Assembly: GCA_030630445.1 (NCBI GenBank)
Contig: DAOVNC010000227.1
Coordinates: 1-6,253, forward strand
From: Kiritimatiellales bacterium
GTDB lineage: Bacteria > Verrucomicrobiota > Kiritimatiellia > Kiritimatiellales > Pontiellaceae
Direction of reading: 5' to 3'
DNA length: 6,253 bases
Made by a program: the position numbers and the translations under genes. The notes below the pieces were generated by a model. It had not been told where the DNA came from, did no database searches, and saw only the letters and a list, made by a program, of their open reading frames with translations. Positions 1 to 5,604 of this stretch are shown here, in pieces. Position 1 is the stretch's first letter. Every line of letters begins with the position of its first letter.

Positions 1-49
1 CCAGGTTTTCATCCTGGCAACACGGGTTCGAGTCCCGTAGGGGTCGCCA
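1..49 (+). tRNA. tRNA-Glu (anticodon TTC), 3' portion; 5' end outside the window
   Basis: The anticodon stem is 1-5 (CCAGG) paired with 13-17 (CCTGG), closing the 7-nt loop TTTTCAT at 6-12. Loop positions 34-36 read TTC, the glutamate anticodon. A 4-nt variable loop (18-21) follows, then a perfect T arm: ACGGG at 22-26, loop TTCGAGT at 27-33, CCCGT at 34-38. The 3' acceptor strand is 39-45, the discriminator base is G46 (G is also used in E. coli tRNA-Glu), and CCA is encoded at 47-49. The D arm and 5' acceptor strand lie before the window, so the acceptor stem cannot be checked. It decodes GAA/GAG. Confidence 0.93.
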
Positions 50-109
50 CTTCTCTTTACTGTATTTCCCGCGAACTTTGGCGATAATCCTCCTGAAAAA
101 CAAAATTAT

Positions 110-137
110 TGGGGATTGCTGTCCCTATGGCTTTTTT
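110..137 (+). terminator. Possible weak intrinsic terminator of the tRNA transcript
   Basis: TGGGGA at 110-115 can pair with TCCCTA at 122-127 (6 bp including one G-T wobble), closing a 6-nt loop. A run of six T follows at 132-137. The 4-nt gap between stem and T-run and the short stem make this a marginal terminator. It is the only hairpin-plus-T candidate between the tRNA and the first gene. Confidence 0.28.
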
Positions 138-185
138 GCGAACGTTCCCTATAGATCAGTATGCGTGGTGCATATTGAACCAATC

Positions 186-191
186 GGGAGG
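186..191 (+). promoter_or_regulatory. Ribosome binding site of the beta-propeller gene
   Basis: GGGAGG ends 5 nt before the ATG at 197. It fixes that start over the in-frame ATG at 212, which would remove part of the signal peptide. Confidence 0.75.
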
Positions 192-196
192 CCATT

Positions 197-1387
197 ATGA
201 GTAAAAGGGTGATGTATGTTTTGTTGGCGGCTTTGGCCGCAAATGTCTATGCCGACGACTGGCATGCCTGGCGCGGGCCGCATGCCAACGGAATTTCAGA
301 TGAAACCAACTGGAATCCAAAAGGCGCAAAAACCCTCTGGACAAAAGAGATGGGTGTGGGCTACTCCTCCGTTAGCGTCATGGACGGAAAGCTCTATACC
401 ATGGGGCACGAACCCGGCGAGGAGAAGATAGGCACGGACACGGTCTACTGTCTCGATGCCAAAACCGGAAAGAAAATCTGGGATCATACCTACTCCTGTA
501 AAACCGGAAGCTACAAGGGGCCGCGCGCCACACCGGTGGTCGAAGGCTCCAACCTTTATACCGTCAGCCGCGAAGGCCAGGTTATCTGCTTCGAGGCCGG
601 ATCGGGTACGGTAAAGTGGGAAACCGATGTGCTCGAAAAAACGGATAATGAGAATATTCGCTGGGGCATCTCCTCCTCGGTCGTCATCGAGGGCGATTTG
701 CTGCTGTTGAATATTGGCGATGCCGGGATGGCACTGGAAAAGAGCTCCGGCAAAGTGGTTTGGCAGAGCCAAGGAAAGCATAGCTATGCCAGCCCCGTTG
801 TGTTCGACCACAAAGGCAAACGCTGCGTCGCGATTTTCAGCACGCCGGGATTGCAGGTGGTGGAGGCCAAAACCGGCAAGAAAATCGACGCCTTCGACTG
901 GACAACCAAATATGACATCAACGGGGCCGACCCGATGGTCATCGGCGACCGGATTTTTATCTCCTCCGGCTACAAGCATGGTTGCGCCATGCTCGATTTT
1001 TCCTCCGGCAAGCTGAAGAAGGTTTGGGAGAGCGACGTGCTCATGAACCAGTTTAGTAGCAGTATTTATATCGATGGTTACATCTACGGCGTCGATGGCC
1101 AGACGAAAAAAAAGGGATTCCTTCGCTGCATTTCCGCCGAGGACGGTTCCGAACAATGGAACATGCCCATTGGCTTTGGGTCGCTCATTTCCGCAGGTGG
1201 CAAGCTGATTGCGCTAGGTGAAGGGGGAACGCTCTACTTCGCTGAGGCGACGCCAAAAAAGTACAACGAAATTTCAACATTCGAAACCGGCCTCGCCAAA
1301 TTGTGCTGGACGCCGCCTGTGCTGGCCAACGGCATCGTCTATTGCCGCAATGATAAAGGAACGCTCGTTGCGGTCGATGTCCGATAA
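197..1387 (+). CDS. Secreted PQQ-like beta-propeller repeat protein
   Basis: This 396-residue protein has a signal peptide: Lys3-Arg4, a hydrophobic core at about 5-18, and a likely cleavage site after Val-Tyr-Ala19. The mature protein should therefore be periplasmic or otherwise exported. It opens with D-W-H-A-W-R-G-P (21-28), a hallmark of the PQQ-like propeller proteins abundant in PVC bacteria. Blades follow with the repeat pattern LDAxTGKxxW: about 84-95 (YCLDAKTGKKIW), 129-141 (VICFEAGSGTVKW), then MALEKSSGKVVW, LQVVEAKTGKKI, AMLDFSSGKLKKVW and LRCISAEDGSEQW. This fits a propeller of about seven or eight blades, related in fold to BamB. I see no evidence that it binds PQQ or is an enzyme; PQQ-like is a fold label here. 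A clear ribosome binding site supports the start. Its end overlaps the ferredoxin gene by 11 bp, so it is co-transcribed with the terpenoid genes, although a link in function is only inferred. It could be a scaffold, a binding protein, or simply the leading gene. Confidence 0.88.
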   Translation: MSKRVMYVLLAALAANVYADDWHAWRGPHANGISDETNWNPKGAKTLWTKEMGVGYSSVSVMDGKLYTMGHEPGEEKIGTDTVYCLDAKTGKKIWDHTYSCKTGSYKGPRATPVVEGSNLYTVSREGQVICFEAGSGTVKWETDVLEKTDNENIRWGISSSVVIEGDLLLLNIGDAGMALEKSSGKVVWQSQGKHSYASPVVFDHKGKRCVAIFSTPGLQVVEAKTGKKIDAFDWTTKYDINGADPMVIGDRIFISSGYKHGCAMLDFSSGKLKKVWESDVLMNQFSSSIYIDGYIYGVDGQTKKKGFLRCISAEDGSEQWNMPIGFGSLISAGGKLIALGEGGTLYFAEATPKKYNEISTFETGLAKLCWTPPVLANGIVYCRNDKGTLVAVDVR

Positions 1388-2072
1388 TAAGTCCATCCTG
1401 ATTTGCCGGTGTTCAGAAAGAGGCCTCGTCAATGTAGACGAGGCTTCCAGCCTCGTTGGGGATGATCGCACAATCATGGTTCCCGACCTCTGTCGTGCCG
1501 CCGCCGAAAAAGATCCAATCCTTGGAAAAGGGTTTTCGGAGGTGCACGCCTGCCACCCTCGCGCCGTCAGGGCCCTTTTTGAGTTTTCGGGCAACCCGCT
1601 CCCCGAATCGGCCAAACTGATCAACCACCGCACCTCCACACCCCCACACGCCAATACCCCCACACTTCAAACCAACCCCGCCTGGTATCCTGTTCTCGAC
1701 TATGACCGCTGCACCCACTGCGGGCAATGCTTCGAGTTTTGCCTGTTTGGGGTCTACGAAAAAACCGAAGAAGGCCGGGTGGTGGTGGCCAACCCGCAGA
1801 GCTGCAAAAACAACTGCCCGGCCTGTGCGCGGATTTGCCCCGAGACGGCCATTGTTTTTCCAAAGGTTGGAGAATCGCCCATCAATGGAGCGGATGTTTC
1901 CGATGAAGACGAGCGCAAGGCCAACGTAAAAATAAATGTCGACGAAATCCTCGGCGGCGATGTCTATGCCGCGCTCAACGCCCGCAAACAAAAACGGCGC
2001 TCGCTGCTTGATAAAAAGAAGATCGATAAGGCACTGGCCGAGCGGAAAAAGTGTTCGGAGGACCCGTCGTGA
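1377..2072 (+). CDS. 2[4Fe-4S] ferredoxin-type protein with an extra Cys-containing N-terminal domain
   Basis: This is a 231-residue cytoplasmic protein with no signal or membrane segment. Residues about 104-163 form a bacterial-type diferric ferredoxin domain: C112-x2-C115-x2-C118-x3-C122, then C143-x3-C147-x2-C150-x3-C154-Pro, enough for two [4Fe-4S] clusters. The N-terminal domain (1-80) starts ILICRCSERG and has C10, C12, C39 and C59 (the last in ACHPRAVR). It loosely resembles Cys motifs in heterodisulfide-reductase-like proteins and may hold another cluster; this is inference. A low-complexity Thr/Pro linker (about 86-99) joins the domains, and the C-terminus is a Lys/Arg-rich helix. 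The ATG at 1377 lies inside the propeller gene and lacks a close ribosome binding site. A TTG at 1368, 7 nt after AAAGGA (1355-1360), is an alternative that adds three residues. It probably delivers electrons to the radical SAM enzyme encoded next, with which it overlaps by 4 bp. It carries two repeat structures in its coding sequence, listed separately. Confidence 0.85.
   Translation: MSDNKSILICRCSERGLVNVDEASSLVGDDRTIMVPDLCRAAAEKDPILGKGFSEVHACHPRAVRALFEFSGNPLPESAKLINHRTSTPPHANTPTLQTNPAWYPVLDYDRCTHCGQCFEFCLFGVYEKTEEGRVVVANPQSCKNNCPACARICPETAIVFPKVGESPINGADVSDEDERKANVKINVDEILGGDVYAALNARKQKRRSLLDKKKIDKALAERKKCSEDPS
1420..1457 (+). repeat. Two mutually exclusive hairpins (REP-like) inside the ferredoxin gene
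   Basis: GCCTCGTC at 1423-1430 pairs with GACGAGGC at 1437-1444 around a 6-nt loop. The stem extends to 1420/1447 with one G-T pair (11 bp). The same GACGAGGC can instead pair with GCCTCGTT at 1450-1457 around the loop TTCCA (8 bp, one wobble). The three arms are therefore an inverted copy flanked by two direct copies. The segment lies about 45-80 nt after the start codon and codes for residues about 15-27. It may be a dispersed palindromic repeat or an mRNA structure affecting translation; only genome-wide copy number would tell. Confidence 0.6.
1638..1665 (+). repeat. C-rich direct repeat in the ferredoxin linker
   Basis: ACACCCCCACAC (1638-1649) recurs as ATACCCCCACAC (1654-1665), 16 bp apart and differing at one base. 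More CCAC/CACC-type sequence lies just before it (about 1625-1637). It codes for the Thr/Pro/His/Asn linker between the N-terminal Cys domain and the ferredoxin domain and is unlike the surrounding codons. It is probably an expanded or inserted low-complexity tract. Confidence 0.6.
2057..2061 (+). promoter_or_regulatory. Ribosome binding site that selects the GTG start of the radical SAM gene
   Basis: GGAGG lies 7 nt before GTG 2069, within the 3' end of the ferredoxin gene. It favours GTG 2069 over GTG 2051, which precedes the site, and over ATG 2084, which is too far away. The resulting GTGA overlap with the upstream stop is a typical translational coupling junction. Confidence 0.75.
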
Positions 2073-3262
2073 GCGCCACCCTGATGAAGCGTCTGCTGAC
2101 CGAACCCGACAAGCGGTTGCTCTGGAAGTTTGCCTACAACTTTGGCTACAAGGGTATGCGCTCCATCGAAAAGTTTCAGAAGCGCCTGAAGCGGGGTGAA
2201 TATTTTCCGGCCTTTCTTTTCCTCTCCGTCACCAACGCCTGCAACCTCGTCTGCCAAGGCTGCTGGGTATCGCAGACGAATCCACCCAAGGAAATTTCCC
2301 CCGGAACGCTCGACAACGTCATTACCGAATGCAAGGCGCAGGGGGCCTTTTTTTTCGGGATTCTCGGCGGCGAACCGCTGCTCTATGACGGCCTCTTCGA
2401 GGTCTTCGAAAAACATCCCGATTGCTACTTCCTGCTCTTCACCAACGGTACGATGATCACCGACGCCGTTGCCAAGGAGATGCGCCGTATCGGCAACATT
2501 AGCCCGCTCATCAGCATCGAGGGACTCGAAGAGGTTAGCGACGTGCGCCGAGGCGGCGAAAGCGTCTATGAACAGTCCATGATGGGATTGGCCAATTGCA
2601 CAAAAAACCGACTCGTCACCGGGGTCTGCACCAGCGTCTGCAAATCCAACATGGACGATCTGGCCTCCGAAAAATTCGTGAACGACATTGCCGCGCTTGG
2701 CGCGCACTATCTCTGGTACTACATCTATCGCCCCGTCGGCCCGAAGCCGGTGCCCGAACTGGCACTCGACGCTGAACAGATCACGGAACTGCGCCGCTTC
2801 ATCGTCGATATCCGCCTCAAGGCACCCATCATGGTGATCGACGCCTATTGGGACGACAAAGGGCGCGCGCTCTGTCCCGCCGCCGTCGGTATTGCCAACC
2901 ATATCAGCCCCGACGGTTTTATCGAACCCTGCCCTCCGCTCCAGTTCGCCAAGGAAAATATTGGCGATGGAACCGGGCTTTACGACATTTTCAACCAATC
3001 CGACTTCCTTGCCAAGTTTCGCAACATGTGCTGCGACACCACGCAGGGTTGCATCATTATGGAACATCCAGAAACGCTCGCGGATTTCATCAAGGCCGAA
3101 GAAGCGACGGATAGCTCCGGGCGCGGAACCCTGCTCGCCGAGCTGGATCAAATGTGCCCCTGCGGAAGCCACCACCAGCCCGGCAAGGAAATCCCCGAGC
3201 GCAGCTGGGCCTATCGTTTTGCCAAGAAAAACTGGTTTTTTGGATTCGGGGCATACGGATAA
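2069..3262 (+). CDS. Radical SAM enzyme with Cys-rich C-terminal region
   Basis: The protein has 397 residues from the GTG start. The radical SAM [4Fe-4S] motif is C58-NLV-C62-QG-C65 followed by Trp, in a strand context (FLFLSVTNAC) typical of the family. GGEP at 100-103 is the SAM-binding motif, in ILGGEPLLYDG. These define a superfamily member that reductively cleaves S-adenosylmethionine to a 5'-deoxyadenosyl radical. After the barrel, C269, C288, C321, C322, C328, C363 and C365 form a Cys-rich region that could carry a SPASM- or twitch-like auxiliary cluster; the exact spacing does not let me name one. There is no B12-binding domain. The substrate is unknown. Position between a ferredoxin and a polyprenyl synthase suggests an electron-fed modification of an isoprenoid or of a precursor. 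It is only distantly reminiscent of the hopanoid enzyme HpnH, and I do not assign that name. The gene overlaps its neighbours by 4 bp and 1 bp. Confidence 0.88.
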   Translation: MSATLMKRLLTEPDKRLLWKFAYNFGYKGMRSIEKFQKRLKRGEYFPAFLFLSVTNACNLVCQGCWVSQTNPPKEISPGTLDNVITECKAQGAFFFGILGGEPLLYDGLFEVFEKHPDCYFLLFTNGTMITDAVAKEMRRIGNISPLISIEGLEEVSDVRRGGESVYEQSMMGLANCTKNRLVTGVCTSVCKSNMDDLASEKFVNDIAALGAHYLWYYIYRPVGPKPVPELALDAEQITELRRFIVDIRLKAPIMVIDAYWDDKGRALCPAAVGIANHISPDGFIEPCPPLQFAKENIGDGTGLYDIFNQSDFLAKFRNMCCDTTQGCIIMEHPETLADFIKAEEATDSSGRGTLLAELDQMCPCGSHHQPGKEIPERSWAYRFAKKNWFFGFGAYG

Positions 3263-4809
3263 TGAAACAGACCCAACCACATAACCGGGTTCCGACAGAG
3301 CGGCTCGCCCGCGAGCAAATCCAGCAAGCCGTCGGGGAATATGTCGCCGCGCAAAAACTTGTGCCGCCGCTCTCAATGGAGGAGTTGCGCGACCACGCCT
3401 CGCACCTCACGCCTCACGCCTCACGCCTCCTCGACTACACCATGGTGTTGCTCAGCAACGAGGTTTGGCGCGACACCGTCGCCTCCATTCCCTACGAGCG
3501 CCGCCTTCTCCTGCTCCCCATTTGCCTGCGCAGCCTTAAGGACTGCCCTGCCGAACTTGACGAGTTTGGCCTGCTCTGCGAGGAGTGTGGCCGTTGCGAT
3601 ATCGGAGAGCTTCAGTCGATGGCCGAAGAGCTTGGCTATGTCGTGCTCGTGGCCGAAGGTTCCACCGTCGTCTCCAGATTGCTCGAAGGCGGAAAGGTCG
3701 ATGCCGTCGTGGGGGTGAGTTGCCTCAATGCGCTTGAAAAATCCTTTCCGCACATGGCCGATGGGGCCATTCCCGGACTCGCCATCCCCCTCACCATCGA
3801 CGGCTGCGTCGGCACCGAAATGGATGTCGACCACGTCCGCGCCGCTATTCAGCTTAAATCTTCCAAACCGTGGGAAAACACGCTTGATACGGAGCGCCTG
3901 CGGGAAATTGTCGATGGATGGTTTGCCCCCTCCCCGGATTGGGAAGCCGAAACCCGCACGGAACAGATTGCCAACGAATGGCTATTGCAAGACGGTAAGC
4001 GCTGGCGCCCGTTCCTCCTCGCCTGTACCTATAGCGCGCTCAACGACGGCACCACCGACCTACCCGACGAAATCCGCCGCCTCGCCATCGCCGTTGAATG
4101 CTTCCACAAGGCCTCGCTCGCCCACGACGACATCGAAGACGGCGACAACCTGCGCTACGGCGCGCCGACGCTCCACTGCAAATACGGCATTCCCGTCGCA
4201 CTCAACGTGGGCGATCTGCTCGTGGGTGAAGGCTACCGATGGATCACCACCGTCGAAACCCGCACCACCGAACTCCTGCGTATTGCCGCCGAAAACCACC
4301 GTACGCTCTGCCTCGGGCAAGGCGAAGAACTCTACGGCCTTTCGCTCGAAAAACCCTTCACCGCAACGGAACTCATCGAAATTTTCCGCCGCAAGACCGC
4401 CCCCGCATTTTGTGTCGCTCTCCAACTTGGTGCCGTTGCCGCCAACGCCGATGACGAGCTCATTGAAATCCTTGAATCTTTTAGCAAATCCCTCGGCATC
4501 GCCTACCAGATTCGCGACGACCTCGAAGAATACAACTCCGGCGAACTCATCGACCTCCGCGCCTCCCTCCTCTTTGCTCTGGCCCGCGATGCCCAAGAGG
4601 GGTCATTCCTCGGATTTCAGTATGCTGAAATCCGAGGAATGACCCCTCAGCTGCGGCATCTGTTCGAGGAGTTGATGGTTCCTGAAAAGGCGGCGCAGTT
4701 GCTGGAGCACTATAAAAACGAGGCGATCCGAGCGCTGAATCCGCTGAAAAGCGCCTTGCTGAAAAGCTTGCTGCGGCGGGTCGCCACCAAAATGCTGGGT
4801 GGAGTTTGA
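3262..4809 (+). CDS. DUF116 / polyprenyl diphosphate synthase fusion protein
   Basis: This 515-residue cytoplasmic protein starts at the ATG of the TAATG junction with the radical SAM stop. Residues about 56-205 match DUF116 (function unassigned): LLLLPICLR (C88), C95, C106-x2-C109-x2-C112-DIG, AEGSTVV and VGVSCLN (C154). Residues about 225-515 are a trans-isoprenyl diphosphate synthase with the expected sites: GKRWRP (245-250) for IPP binding, the first Asp-rich motif D289-D-I-E-D293, R298, Q353 in GQGEE, K378-T379, and the second Asp-rich motif DDLEE (419-423). The last Asp of that second motif is Glu. The enzyme should condense IPP with an allylic diphosphate using Mg2+; chain length cannot be told. 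A perfect palindrome codes for residues 446-462, and beyond it codon choice changes sharply. The frame stays open, so this is not a clear pseudogene. A heptamer repeat codes for part of 45-56. Start 3262 is preferred over an upstream in-frame ATG at 3154, which lies deep in the previous gene. Confidence 0.87.
   Translation: MKQTQPHNRVPTERLAREQIQQAVGEYVAAQKLVPPLSMEELRDHASHLTPHASRLLDYTMVLLSNEVWRDTVASIPYERRLLLLPICLRSLKDCPAELDEFGLLCEECGRCDIGELQSMAEELGYVVLVAEGSTVVSRLLEGGKVDAVVGVSCLNALEKSFPHMADGAIPGLAIPLTIDGCVGTEMDVDHVRAAIQLKSSKPWENTLDTERLREIVDGWFAPSPDWEAETRTEQIANEWLLQDGKRWRPFLLACTYSALNDGTTDLPDEIRRLAIAVECFHKASLAHDDIEDGDNLRYGAPTLHCKYGIPVALNVGDLLVGEGYRWITTVETRTTELLRIAAENHRTLCLGQGEELYGLSLEKPFTATELIEIFRRKTAPAFCVALQLGAVAANADDELIEILESFSKSLGIAYQIRDDLEEYNSGELIDLRASLLFALARDAQEGSFLGFQYAEIRGMTPQLRHLFEELMVPEKAAQLLEHYKNEAIRALNPLKSALLKSLLRRVATKMLGGV
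3394..3428 (+). repeat. Heptamer tandem repeat (CACGCCT) in the DUF116 coding region
   Basis: Five consecutive 7-bp units: CACGCCT (3394-3400), the variant CGCACCT (3401-3407), then three exact CACGCCT copies (3408-3428). Because the unit is not a multiple of three, each copy is read in a different frame, giving His/Ala/Ser/Leu/Thr/Pro residues in the N-terminal region (about 45-56) ahead of the conserved DUF116 core. Gain or loss of single units would shift the frame. Confidence 0.75.
4597..4648. repeat. Perfect 24-bp inverted repeat with 4-nt loop inside the polyprenyl synthase gene
   Basis: The left arm 4597-4620 (starts GAGGGGTCATTCC, ends ATTTCAG) is the exact reverse complement of 4625-4648, with loop TATG at 4621-4624. 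Pairing stops cleanly at both outer edges (A4596 against A4649). The 52-bp element is read in frame as residues 446-462 plus the first base of codon 463. No T-run follows, so it is not an intrinsic terminator. Its size and perfect symmetry suggest a REP/RAYT-type or miniature mobile palindrome inserted into a tolerant loop after the second Asp-rich motif; copy number elsewhere is unknown. Confidence 0.92.
4801..4804 (+). promoter_or_regulatory. Ribosome binding site of the 263-residue alpha-barrel gene
   Basis: GGAG (within GGTGGAG) lies 8 nt before ATG 4813, inside the last codons of the synthase gene. It supports this start. Confidence 0.6.
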
Positions 4810-4812
4810 CGT

Positions 4813-5604
4813 ATGGAATCCATCCCCGACCGCCTGCTTCAAGCCGCCGCCTGTTCCCGCCGTTTCCTGGAGGAGGATTCGCGCGATAAGATGGCCGACT
4901 TTATCCTCGCCCGGCAAAGCCCTGATGGAGGGTTTCGGGGTCGAGGCGCGGAGAGCGATCTCTACTACACCGTTTTTGCCGTGGCGAGTCTCAAGGCACT
5001 CGGTAATCCGGTCCCCGTTTTCAAAGTATGGAAATATGTCCGGTCGTTCGGTATGGGGGATGGCCTCGATCTGGTTCATTTGACCTGCCTGGTCCAGTTG
5101 CGAACGGCCTTCCCGATCCTTGGAATCACCCGCCGCCGACTGTACAAGCGACTGGAAAAACACCGCGCTGAATCCGCCTATGATCTTTTCTTGAAGTTGC
5201 TGGCGGGGGATGCACCGGGGCAGGGCGATCTGGTTTCGGTTCCGCTCGATGCGCCCACGACGCAGCTGGCTGCGGCGGTATTGGTTAATCGCCGGAAGGA
5301 CAAGGCCATCGAGGAGGCCTTGTTGGGCCGAGTAGTCGAGTCGGGGGGATTTGCGCCAACGGATAAGATTGCCGTGCCCGACCTGCTCTCTACCGCCACC
5401 GCTCTTTTTGCGCTGGTGAGCATGGGAACAAACCTCGACTCGATCCAGCAGCCCTGTCTCAAATATGCCGAATCCCTTTGGCGCGATAGCGGCGGGTTTT
5501 CCGGGCACGTTGCCGATGAGTTCGAAGATGTGGAATATACCTTCTACGCCCTACTAACCATCGGATGCCTCATCCAATCGATGGCTTCGAATTATGGAAC
5601 TTGA
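4813..5604 (+). CDS. Prenyltransferase/squalene-oxidase repeat protein (single alpha/alpha-barrel)
   Basis: The protein has 263 residues, with no signal peptide or membrane segment. It shows the repeat signature of the terpene cyclase / protein prenyltransferase beta fold: a Gly-rich turn followed by a helix. Copies are QSPDGGFRGR with DLYYTVFAVASLKALG (35-64), ESGGFAPTD with LLSTATALFALVSMG (176-205), and DSGGFSG with DVEYTFYALLTIG (225-251). At about 260 residues it can form only one barrel, whereas squalene-hopene cyclases have two in about 630 residues. The cyclase DxDD motif is absent, and I cannot find the Asp/Cys/His zinc ligands of protein prenyltransferases. It could be a partner subunit, a prenyl-binding protein or a divergent enzyme. 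It begins 3 bp after the synthase stop and overlaps the cyclase-like gene by 11 bp, which supports a shared pathway or complex. Confidence 0.82.
   Translation: MESIPDRLLQAAACSRRFLEEDSRDKMADFILARQSPDGGFRGRGAESDLYYTVFAVASLKALGNPVPVFKVWKYVRSFGMGDGLDLVHLTCLVQLRTAFPILGITRRRLYKRLEKHRAESAYDLFLKLLAGDAPGQGDLVSVPLDAPTTQLAAAVLVNRRKDKAIEEALLGRVVESGGFAPTDKIAVPDLLSTATALFALVSMGTNLDSIQQPCLKYAESLWRDSGGFSGHVADEFEDVEYTFYALLTIGCLIQSMASNYGT

Larger units (their letters stand above)
50..196 (+). promoter_or_regulatory. Intergenic leader between the tRNA and the cluster; promoter expected but not resolved
   Basis: This is the only noncoding gap of any length in the window, and it is visibly more AT-rich than the genes. 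The tRNA transcript should end here and the cluster promoter should start here. The best sigma-70-like pair by eye is TTGCGA at 136-141 with TATGCG at 160-165 (18-bp spacer), a poor match at the -10 box. An 8-bp palindrome, GAACGTTC at 140-147, overlaps it and could be an operator, but an 8-mer is weak evidence. I see no riboswitch-like architecture and no small ORF with a ribosome binding site. Confidence 0.3.

Noticed and set aside
1..49. Reading the tRNA as Met from the CAT in the loop
   Set aside because: With the 5-bp stem CCAGG/CCTGG fixed, loop positions 34-36 are TTC. CAT falls at 36-38.
296..1156. Antisense open frame (286 codons) opposite the propeller gene
   Set aside because: No recognisable domain, and the plus-strand gene with signal peptide and blade repeats explains this DNA.
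1964..3376. Long antisense open frame (470 codons, minus strand) opposite the radical SAM gene
   Set aside because: It mirrors the codon pattern of the plus-strand gene, its translation shows no recognisable family, and the plus strand has clear radical SAM motifs and a ribosome binding site.
3394..3428. Heptamer array as a CRISPR
   Set aside because: The units are contiguous, 7 bp long and have no spacers.
3728..4642. Plus-strand open frame of 304 codons in another frame of the synthase gene
   Set aside because: Its translation is a Ser/Pro/Thr/Ala-rich out-of-frame product, while the overlapping frame carries all synthase motifs.
4597..4660. Palindrome as an intrinsic transcription terminator
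   Set aside because: No T-run follows either arm on either strand, and the coding frame continues through it into downstream coupled genes.
3262..4809. Synthase gene as a pseudogene broken by the palindrome
   Set aside because: The frame is open to a normal stop, both Asp-rich regions lie upstream of the insert, and a helical C-terminal tail typical of the family follows it.
4603..5508. Minus-strand open frame (301 codons) spanning the palindrome and the 263-residue gene
   Set aside because: No family resemblance; it is open because the palindrome reads without stops on both strands and the region has few stop codons.
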